Origin: Deltaproteobacteria bacterium
Lineage (GTDB): Bacteria > Desulfobacterota > Binatia > UBA1149 > JAJCZL01
Length of the DNA stretch: 64,000 nt
Direction of reading: 5' to 3'
Assembly (NCBI GenBank): GCA_029262415.1
Contig: JAJCZL010000012.1
Location: 1-64,000, forward strand
Part shown: positions 55,208 through 62,355 of the stretch, piece by piece
Layout: each line of letters opens with the position of its first letter
Position numbering within the stretch: the stretch's first letter is position 1
Notes under the pieces: generated by a model
Told to the model about the DNA's origin: nothing
Databases searched by the model: none
Seen by the model: the letters and a program-made list of their open reading frames with translations, nothing else
Position numbers and translations under genes: made by a program

Positions 55208-55852
55208 GTGGCGTTCACTGAAATCCGCACCGGCGAGTGGATCGCGCGCGCGGTCAACATTTATAAAGACAATTTTATTCTACTCGTCGCGACGCACTTC
55301 GTTGCGGTGATGCTCAGCGTGGTCACGCTCGGGATACTGGCCGGGCCGATGATGGCCGGGCTCTTCTTGATCACGATTGCGCTGGTTGACGGCGACGAGC
55401 CGGTACCCCAGGTGGGCGATCTCTTTCACGGGTTCTCCTACATCGTGCAGCCCTTCTTGTTCGTCGTCGTGTGGTGGGGGCTTGTACTCGGCATCACCAG
55501 CGGTGTTATCGGTACGCTGCTCCAGCACTCTCCGTTCATTCAGTTCATCGCGAACTTCGTAGTGCTCGGGGCGCTGCAAACCTTGGGGTTCTTCGGTATA
55601 CCGCTGATCGTGGGCGGTGGAATGGATGCGCTGTCTGCGCTTGGGCAGAGCGTGAACACCACCCGTCAACAGTTCGGTCAGTTCTTTCTACTCGCCATGG
55701 CCGCGAGTATTGTTTCGAGCCTCGGTGGAGTGTTCTTCATTCTCGGGGTGTTTTTGACGTTGCCGATCCACACCTGTGTGGTGTGCATCGCTTACCGGGA
55801 AGTCTTCGCAGACCTGAAGGCCACGGCTACCCTAAATACCACCAGAAGCTGA
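55208..55852 (+). CDS. Integral membrane protein of unknown function
   Basis: A 214-residue protein with about five hydrophobic segments. It begins (M)AFTEIRTGEWIARAVNIYKDNFILL, an amphipathic start seen in DUF4013/YciC-like membrane proteins, then VTLGILAGPMMAGLFLI and GVFFILGVFLTLPIHTCVVCIAYREVF. It has the general plan of the glycerophosphoryl diester phosphodiesterase membrane domain (DUF975/YciC) group. The GTG is 2 bp after the zinc-ribbon gene. Function unknown. Confidence 0.7.
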   Translation: MAFTEIRTGEWIARAVNIYKDNFILLVATHFVAVMLSVVTLGILAGPMMAGLFLITIALVDGDEPVPQVGDLFHGFSYIVQPFLFVVVWWGLVLGITSGVIGTLLQHSPFIQFIANFVVLGALQTLGFFGIPLIVGGGMDALSALGQSVNTTRQQFGQFFLLAMAASIVSSLGGVFFILGVFLTLPIHTCVVCIAYREVFADLKATATLNTTRS

Positions 55853-55897
55853 GGATCGCGGCGGCTCCACGGCCGGGCACGCGCGGCGTGCGTCGGT

Positions 55898-56968
55898 TCA
55901 AGCGCCGCCAGGCGTTCGCTCGGCCGCACGCTCGAGCGCTGTGCGCATCAGCCGCACACTGGTGCGTCCGGCCTCGATCGCCTCGGCGCCGCGGTCGTAA
56001 TCGAGCAAGCGGATGTCGCCGACCCGCGGCATGAGCACGACATCGGGGGGATCGCCGGCCATGCGGCTGCGGGTGATGCGGTCTTGCATGATGTGCACGG
56101 ATGCCGCGAGCACGTCGATGAAAGACGGAGAGTCGTCTTTGCGGCGACGGCTTTTCGAGATATCCGAGAAGCGCGCGACCAGTGCGTCCCACAGCTCACT
56201 CATTCTACGATCGTCGCGTGCGTTGTCCCCGTTGCCCCCGCCGCCGCCGTTGCTAAGGTTGCCGCTGTTGTCCGCGTCGCGCTCGGAGCGCTCGCCGGTG
56301 TCCCGCGCGCTGCTTACTTCGGCCTCGGCCGCTTCTGACGCGTCCGCGCTGCGCCGGCCTGAAGCGGCCGGGGCGCTTGCAGCCGCTCGCCTGCGTGGAG
56401 CCGCACGCCCGATTAGATCGGCGTTAAGGTTGACGGCGATCACGACTTCGGCGCCGAGAGCCCGGCACACCGATGCAGGAACCGGATTGACCAAGCCGCC
56501 GTCAACGAGCCTGCGGCCGTCGCCGGTTTCAAACGGCGTGAACAAGCCGGGGAACGAGATCGACGCGCGCACTGCTTCGGATAGAGATCCTTTTTGTAGC
56601 CAGACCTCGCGGCCGGTATCGAGTTCGGTCGCTACGGCTGCGAACGGCTTGCTCAGCGATTCGATCGCCACGTCGTCGATGTTGGCGTGAACCATCTCGA
56701 CCAGACGGTCGCCGTTGAGGAAGCCGCCGCGATCGAACGAAATATCGAGCAGCCGGAACAGATCGCGCGCGCGTTGTCCGCGTACTTGTTCTTCCAGCGA
56801 GTCGAGGTTGCCGGTCAGATAGGAGGCGCCGACCAATGCTCCGACCGAGGAACCGCAGACGACGTCGGGGTGGATGCCGATAGCCTCCAACTCACGCAGG
56901 ATTCCTATGTGCGACCAGCCGCGAGCCGATCCACTGCCGAGGGCGATACCAATGGTCGGTCGCGTCAT
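55898..56968 (-). CDS. Patatin-like phospholipase
   Basis: A 356-residue serine lipase of the RssA/NTE type. The oxyanion loop is GIALGSGSARGWSHIGIL (about 6-22), the nucleophile elbow CGSSVGALVGASYL (Ser about 40) and the catalytic Asp lies in LVDGGLVNPVPAS (about 168). The usual family length is about 280-320; an insertion of about 70 residues after the catalytic core is Ser/Ala/Asn/Gly-rich (GGGGNGDNARDD). Probably hydrolyses phospholipids or lysophospholipids. It is divergent from the PAP2-like gene. Confidence 0.9.
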   Translation of the reverse strand: MTRPTIGIALGSGSARGWSHIGILRELEAIGIHPDVVCGSSVGALVGASYLTGNLDSLEEQVRGQRARDLFRLLDISFDRGGFLNGDRLVEMVHANIDDVAIESLSKPFAAVATELDTGREVWLQKGSLSEAVRASISFPGLFTPFETGDGRRLVDGGLVNPVPASVCRALGAEVVIAVNLNADLIGRAAPRRRAAASAPAASGRRSADASEAAEAEVSSARDTGERSERDADNSGNLSNGGGGGNGDNARDDRRMSELWDALVARFSDISKSRRRKDDSPSFIDVLAASVHIMQDRITRSRMAGDPPDVVLMPRVGDIRLLDYDRGAEAIEAGRTSVRLMRTALERAAERTPGGA

Positions 56969-57126
56969 GATGCTCCTTGCTATCGCTACGTGGGGGCCGG
57001 TTCAAATTGGTGCAGCGGCGCGGGTCGCAGCCCTCTATACTGGGTGGCCGGAGCTCCGTTTCCGTGGATCACGCCGGCACCGCACTATCCTCACCGCGTT
57101 TCGTTCTCGGCCGGCCCGGCGGCCGT

Positions 57127-58173
57127 ATGCGCATTTTCGCCTACGAAAGCCTCGCGCTGGCACTGCCGGTGGCGCTCTTCGTCGCAAGCAAGTACGCAGC
57201 CGGCGCGGCGCTCGGTTGGGACTCCAGCCACTACGCGCAACTCGGCCTGGACGGTCTCAACCGCTTCGCCGTTAATTTCGCGCTGCTCTTCATCCTCGCG
57301 CAGATTCTGCGCAGGTTGGTTTACCTGCGCGACGGCGTAGCGGAGATGCCGCGAATCGGCCGTGAGATCTACGACGAATACCTTCGTCCGGATCGTGTTG
57401 CCGGCTTTCTGCTCGTCTACCTGCTGCTCCCGCATTTCATGGCGACCTTCAGCACCTTCAAGCAGGCAATACCGGAGTTCCAGCCCTTCGCATGGGACCG
57501 GGCGTTTTACGCTCTTGACCGGGTGCTGCACATGGGCGATGAGCCGTGGCACCGGCTGCAGCCCTTCCTAGGCAAACCGGCGATCACGCGGGCTTTTGAT
57601 ACCGCCTACGTGTGGTGGTTCCCGCTTCTGTTCGGCATGGCCATGTGGATGGCGTGGAGCGCAAACCGGCGGCTGCGTATGCAGTTCTTCCTGTCGTTCA
57701 TGACGTTGTGGGTTTTTCTCGGGACGCTCTCGGCGGCGGTGTTCTCCTCGGCCGGGCCTTGTTACTACGCTCACGTCACTGGTGATCCGACGCCGTACGG
57801 CGCGCTCACGCAATACCTGCAAGACGTACACGGGCAGGGGCACGTGTGGTCGGTATTCTCTCAGCAAGGATTGTGGACGGCGCACCTCGATCATAGCCGT
57901 CCTCCACTCGGAGGCATCTCGGCGATGCCGAGTATGCATGTGGCTGCGGCAGTGCTGTTCGCGCTGACTGCCTACCGTGTAAGTGCATTGCTGGGATTCG
58001 TACTCTCCCAATACGCGATCGTGATCTTGTTCGGATCGGTGGTATTGGGTTGGCACTATGCCGTCGACGGCTACGTGAGTATCGCGGCGACGCTGCTTGT
58101 TTGGTTTGCGGTGTGCCGTATGACCGAGCGCTGGAAGTGGCTCGACGAGCCCTCAGGCGCTGATCGTCTTTAG
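57127..58173 (+). CDS. PAP2-like membrane phosphotransferase (inositolphosphotransferase Aur1/Ipt1 type)
   Basis: A membrane enzyme of about 348 residues with about six helices. The PAP2_3 signatures are AMPSMHVAAAVLF near residue 265 and GWHYAVDGYVSIAATL near 300, each with the conserved catalytic His. The start MRIFAYESLALALPVALF is chosen because upstream sequence from 56977 is not family-like. Related to the N-terminal domain of the fused protein at the left of the window. May act in lipid head-group exchange. Overlaps the convergent DUF362 gene by 21 bp. Confidence 0.85.
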   Translation: MRIFAYESLALALPVALFVASKYAAGAALGWDSSHYAQLGLDGLNRFAVNFALLFILAQILRRLVYLRDGVAEMPRIGREIYDEYLRPDRVAGFLLVYLLLPHFMATFSTFKQAIPEFQPFAWDRAFYALDRVLHMGDEPWHRLQPFLGKPAITRAFDTAYVWWFPLLFGMAMWMAWSANRRLRMQFFLSFMTLWVFLGTLSAAVFSSAGPCYYAHVTGDPTPYGALTQYLQDVHGQGHVWSVFSQQGLWTAHLDHSRPPLGGISAMPSMHVAAAVLFALTAYRVSALLGFVLSQYAIVILFGSVVLGWHYAVDGYVSIAATLLVWFAVCRMTERWKWLDEPSGADRL

Positions 58174-59160
58174 CTGCTTGAAGCGTTCGAGAACCTCGAA
58201 GTCTTGTTCGAGGCCTGCTGGGTCTTCGCCGAGCTGTCGGATCGCGTTGCGTTCAACGTTACCGAGAAATTCCGCAGCGTCGCTCAGATAGCCCATCTTC
58301 AACGGATCCAGTTTCATCAAACGCGCGCAGGTCGCGTCAACCGCAACGAAGTCGTCGCCGAATACCAAGACAGCCGAATTCTTGGCGGTTCCTTGGATCG
58401 GCCCGTTGCCTTCCATGCCGACGATGCCGTCGACGATGGCGAAGCGGGCTCCTGAAATTGCACCGTTGATATCGACGATGCTTTGCTCCAGGCCCGCGTA
58501 GTGCAGCGGGTTCTTCGGCCAACCGTAAACCGAACCCGGCATGATGCCGAATAGGTTCTTCATCGAAAGCGTTGCGCCCGCCCAGTGATGGGTTTTCATC
58601 TTTGGCATCGATACCAACAAGTCGGCGTCGAGGATGGTCTCGGGCAGCTGCAGGGTGCCGAAATTAGTGAAATGCGTCGCCAGCTTCACCGCACGTGTGC
58701 GGTCGTGGTTGAGGTCGACGTAGGCAACATCGAAGTCGCGCAGGACGTTCCACAGGCCCGAAGCGGTAAGCATATACTCGTTGTCGCGGCGGTGACCGGG
58801 GCCCTCGGCTACGCTCACCGATGCGGCGCCGAGCGTGCGCATGGCTGAGACCGTTGCCGCAATCAGCAGCGGGTGTGTGTTGATTACCCCTTGCGGGTCG
58901 TACTCGACGAGGTTGGGTTTGAGGACGACGTTTTTGTCTTTGACCTCGAGCGCAAACAGCGCGAGCCCTTCAAGCACCTTGGCTTCCAGGCGCTCTCCAT
59001 AGCGGTCGGCGGAAAGCACTGCCACTCTTGATTGTTTGGGCTTGCGATAGGCTTCGCCGGTCCAGCGGATTTGACGCTGCTCGGTTGTCTTGCGCGAACA
59101 AGCAAGCGTCGGAAGCGCCGCTGTAGCGACCACGCTCTTGAGAAAGTCTCTGCGTTTCAT
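58153..59160 (-). CDS. DUF362 family protein with Tat signal
   Basis: A 335-residue protein. MKRRDFLKSVVATAALPTLAC is a twin-arginine signal (RRDFLK), with a Cys after the hydrophobic part that may allow lipidation. DUF362 features include VVLKPNLVEYD, NTHPLLIAATV, GPGHRRDNEY and VSMPKMKTHHWAG. Ferredoxin-type Cys clusters, present in some members, are absent. Activity unknown in the family. The start overlaps the upstream cyclase-like stop (ATGA). Confidence 0.88.
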   Translation of the reverse strand: MKRRDFLKSVVATAALPTLACSRKTTEQRQIRWTGEAYRKPKQSRVAVLSADRYGERLEAKVLEGLALFALEVKDKNVVLKPNLVEYDPQGVINTHPLLIAATVSAMRTLGAASVSVAEGPGHRRDNEYMLTASGLWNVLRDFDVAYVDLNHDRTRAVKLATHFTNFGTLQLPETILDADLLVSMPKMKTHHWAGATLSMKNLFGIMPGSVYGWPKNPLHYAGLEQSIVDINGAISGARFAIVDGIVGMEGNGPIQGTAKNSAVLVFGDDFVAVDATCARLMKLDPLKMGYLSDAAEFLGNVERNAIRQLGEDPAGLEQDFEVLERFKQLKTISA

Positions 59161-60113
59161 CGCCGGTCCCTAGGTTTTGTCTCTACGACGGTCGTCCATC
59201 GTCGGTGATCACCGAGCGCGAGTAGCGCGAGACCGCGTACCTTGTTGTCGCCGATAAAACCGGTGTGCTCGAAGCTGCCTGTCAGATGGGTTCGCGCAGC
59301 GCTGTCGTCGCGGTTGTACAGCGAGTGGCAGATTATGGTTAACGCCGCGACCAGTCCGGAGGTATTGTCGTCGGACGCGGCTTTGAGCGCGTGTAAGCTT
59401 TGAACGTTCGCGGTACTCGCGCGGTGGTCTTGCAGGGCGATCAGCGTAAGCGCGGTGATGTCGGGGTAAGGTGCCAGCTCTGCGCCCAACACTTTCTTGT
59501 TTCCAAAGTTCCAGCCGCCGCCGTAACACATGCGGTCGTAGAGCATGCGTTCGGCCTCTTCGAGGCGTGCGCCGACCGCGTCGGGAGCGTACCCGCCACG
59601 CTGCGCACGTTTGAGTGCGAGCACCGCGTACGCCGTCGGTTCGACCCAACTCCAGGTGCCCGCCACCCACGGCCATCCTTTGAGGTCGGGGTCGGCCTCG
59701 ACGACGGAAAGTTCCGGGACCCACTTGTGTAAGAAGCGTTTGACCCACGGCGCGCCGTCGCCTTCTTGTGGTGTCAGCCATGCGGCTGCGCGCCTCAGCG
59801 AATCGTCGAGTGTCTGATCTGCGGTGCCGGCGAAGCCTGACAACGCGATGATCGCGACCGCGGTAGCGGCCGGGCTTGCGGCTTGTCCCTCGATCAGCGG
59901 CCAAGAACCGTCTGCGCCTTGGAGCGCGAACAGCCGCTCACGTGCACTAGCGATCGCGGCCGGGCTCTGGTCGCTGCTTGCCTCCAGCCCCGCCGCCAAA
60001 CCCATCAATGCGAACGCGGTGGCCTCGACGTTGGTCGGCCGGTCGGCGTAGGTGCCCCAGCCGCCGTCGGGGTTTCGGTCTTTAAGCAGACTGTCGGTTA
60101 TGTCGCGGATCAT
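59157..60113 (-). CDS. Squalene-hopene cyclase/prenyltransferase alpha-toroid-like protein
   Basis: A 318-residue protein made of alpha-alpha repeats. QW-type motifs are seen as NPDGGWGTYADRP near the start and ALQGADGSWPLIEG, with further repeat cores FALMGLAAGL and AVLALKRAQRGGY. The length is about half of a squalene-hopene cyclase, and I see no DxDD catalytic motif, so it is probably a single-domain toroid without cyclase activity, or a half enzyme. Coupled to the Tat-exported DUF362 gene. The ATG at 60113 is preferred over 60137. Confidence 0.75.
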   Translation of the reverse strand: MIRDITDSLLKDRNPDGGWGTYADRPTNVEATAFALMGLAAGLEASSDQSPAAIASARERLFALQGADGSWPLIEGQAASPAATAVAIIALSGFAGTADQTLDDSLRRAAAWLTPQEGDGAPWVKRFLHKWVPELSVVEADPDLKGWPWVAGTWSWVEPTAYAVLALKRAQRGGYAPDAVGARLEEAERMLYDRMCYGGGWNFGNKKVLGAELAPYPDITALTLIALQDHRASTANVQSLHALKAASDDNTSGLVAALTIICHSLYNRDDSAARTHLTGSFEHTGFIGDNKVRGLALLALGDHRRWTTVVETKPRDRR

Positions 60114-60137
60114 GCAGCGCCGCTCTCGCCGACTCAC

Positions 60138-60247
60138 GGCGAGGGTGCCCTACATTATATAGAAGCTGGGAGGCTGCCGCCGTCGAATGGAAATATTTGT
60201 CGAGGGTCTGGCAATCGCTCCGACCTGCGAGCGAGCGTCAGCGCCGG
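60138..60247. other. Short spacer, nothing recognised
   Basis: 110 bp between the stop of the secreted hydrolase gene and the start of the cyclase-like gene, both on the minus strand. No terminator hairpin with a T tract is evident; it presumably holds the promoter of the cyclase-DUF362 pair. Confidence 0.4.
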
Positions 60248-62062
60248 CTACGGCCCCGTGGCTTTGAACTGCTTAGCGTCATTCTTGCTCGCTACCGCGA
60301 AAGGTACTTCCCAACAGGACACACTACCGTCGTCGACCACGAATTGCGCAGTTACGGTGGTCGTCAGCGGTAAACTAGGAGCACTGAAGTTTGCGCCGGT
60401 CGCCTTCACCTGAACACGGGTCCTACCCGCTGTACCGTCGCCCTTGAGCTTGACCTGCTGGATTCCATCGGGCGTCCCGCTGTTGTCCTTGAATCTGAAA
60501 CCCGTGCTGCCAATCGCCTTCCAGCACGGCTTGCTTGCGCACGTTCCGCCCGGCAACACGGCAGCCTCGACCCGCGGCTGCGGGTTGGCCGAGTCGTCCC
60601 ATATGCACAAGCGATAGTCGGCCGAACCGTTCACGGGATCGGAAAACTCTGTAATCTGAGTGGCATCGCCCCTCTTGTAGCTGAACTTGAGCCGACTCTT
60701 GCTTGGGTTGCTTGCCTTCAGCTTGATCTTCAGCTGCGACGCGCCGGCTGGGCTTCCCTTGCACCCAACAATTGGGACGTCGCCACAGAGACTAATCGGC
60801 AATGTCGTGGTTGTCGTGGTTGGCGGTATCGTCGTTGTCGTTGTTCCGGGAAGCGGCTCAGCCAAGCGCTGGTCTACCCAATCTACGATAGCCTGGTTGT
60901 AGTCGCCGCCGCCGTCGAGTTGATCCCCCGGCGGATCGGCCCGGGTGTAGGGGTACTTGGACGGCGAGTGAAGGTTGCAGGCCCCCGGGGTGGTGTTCCC
61001 CACATCGTTCACGCACACCTCCACACTGACCGAGCGCCCGGCACCACCCGGCGGGTCGGCCGCGATGGCATCCCGATAGGGGCCGTGCTCGTGCGCGCAG
61101 CCCGGCTCGGTGTAAGGATTGCCCAAATCGTCGGTGTAGTTCTGGACCGCCGAACCGCAACAAGCCGGATCTCCTGTATTCCACAGGTGGTAGATAGGAA
61201 CGCTAATCAACCCGGTCGAGACGATATCTTCGGGATACAGTTCCGAGGATGCCAGGGGGCCGATCTTGGGCAGCAGAAGAGCCCTATCGTATGGAAAGGG
61301 CATGCAGAATAGATCGGCGTTATCGTTTATTCCACGCCCCATCACATGGGAATCCGACACGATGCCCGACAGGAGCACGCCTTCGCGCTCGAAAGAGTAC
61401 GCAACGCCAAAGCTGCCGATCGACCCGGCTGAGGTTCCGTGCAGAAAGACGTGGGATGTAGCAACACGATTGTACGTGAAGGCAATGGCCGCCTTGGTGG
61501 CCAGCAGTCCATCGGCCGCACGGGTCTGGCCGTTCTCATCGGGGGAGTTGGGGTTGTTCAGATCCGGTATGCCCACACCGGAGTACACATCGTGATCGCA
61601 AAGCGAGGGCAGCAGGAAACGAAAACCGGCAGAATGGCCGAGCACCTTAGCCACCAAACCACCCTCTCCCATTAGGTTGGTCAGCTTGGTGATGCTCTCC
61701 TGGTTGTTCGCGCCAAGGAATTCGATGGGTACGTACTCCCCCAGCTCGTTGAAGGCCCCCACTCCACCTCCGTGCATGCGCACCCACAAGGGCCTCTCGG
61801 TGGTCAGAGGTAGCCCGTCGGAGTATACGATGAGGAAGGTCTGGTAGCCGCTGCGGCCACAGGTGTAGGCGCGGTTCTCGTAGTACTCGCCGGTGTAGCC
61901 CTGATCGCTCACCGTACTCACCAGGACAATCTGACTGGTCGAGTAAGGATCGTCGATGCTGTGCCCTCCCCATGGGTCCGGTACCGCCTCCGCGTCGCCG
62001 ATGAGCACAAAAGTAGCGACACACATCGCCAGGAATAATCCAGACAAAACAGGAGTGCGCAT
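60248..62062 (-). CDS. Secreted alpha/beta hydrolase with Thr/Pro linker and C-terminal beta domain
   Basis: A 604-residue protein with a signal peptide (MRTPVLSGLFLAMCVATFVL then GDAEA). The hydrolase region runs from about 50 to 400: RPLWVRMHGGGVGAF provides an oxyanion-type HGGG, and HVFLHGTSAGSIGSFG the nucleophile Ser in G-x-S-x-G. Many Cys suggest disulfides. A Thr/Pro-rich linker lies near residues 405-428 (PGTTTTTIPP). It joins to a C-terminal domain of about 180 residues with paired Cys (CGDV, GCKGSP, CASKPCW, SCWEV). It resembles extracellular esterases or depolymerases; substrate unknown. Confidence 0.75.
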   Translation of the reverse strand: MRTPVLSGLFLAMCVATFVLIGDAEAVPDPWGGHSIDDPYSTSQIVLVSTVSDQGYTGEYYENRAYTCGRSGYQTFLIVYSDGLPLTTERPLWVRMHGGGVGAFNELGEYVPIEFLGANNQESITKLTNLMGEGGLVAKVLGHSAGFRFLLPSLCDHDVYSGVGIPDLNNPNSPDENGQTRAADGLLATKAAIAFTYNRVATSHVFLHGTSAGSIGSFGVAYSFEREGVLLSGIVSDSHVMGRGINDNADLFCMPFPYDRALLLPKIGPLASSELYPEDIVSTGLISVPIYHLWNTGDPACCGSAVQNYTDDLGNPYTEPGCAHEHGPYRDAIAADPPGGAGRSVSVEVCVNDVGNTTPGACNLHSPSKYPYTRADPPGDQLDGGGDYNQAIVDWVDQRLAEPLPGTTTTTIPPTTTTTTLPISLCGDVPIVGCKGSPAGASQLKIKLKASNPSKSRLKFSYKRGDATQITEFSDPVNGSADYRLCIWDDSANPQPRVEAAVLPGGTCASKPCWKAIGSTGFRFKDNSGTPDGIQQVKLKGDGTAGRTRVQVKATGANFSAPSLPLTTTVTAQFVVDDGSVSCWEVPFAVASKNDAKQFKATGP

Positions 62063-62355
62063 TTTTCAACGGTAGCACACGGCCAGCGGATAGTAAGGAT
62101 GCGCCATCGCGCATAGATTCACTGAGGATCTGTCCGGGCCATCCGCTGTGGGCCATCCCCCCGTCTGCGCCAAGTCTCGACGGCGTGATCGCTCCCGCCG
62201 TCTACTACAGCAGGCCGCGCACGGATGGTCTTGTCGGTGCCTCCCGCGCACGGGTTGGTGACAGTTAGGCGCGGTAGTCTCTCGACAGGGCCCACTTGCC
62301 TGTGCCCATAATTCAACTGCGCTGGTCGGCTATGCTGGGGCATCCAGGGGAACAC
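62063..62355. promoter_or_regulatory. Divergent intergenic region between two secreted-protein genes
   Basis: 293 bp between opposite transcription starts, presumably with the promoters of both. I see no strong consensus promoter, RNA gene or repeat in it. The plus-strand gene has AGGGG six to seven bases before its TTG. Confidence 0.4.

Noticed and set aside
60780..60860. Repetitive GTTGTCGTGGTT-like stretch
   Set aside because: It is the complement of Thr/Pro codons in the linker of the secreted hydrolase, not a non-coding repeat.
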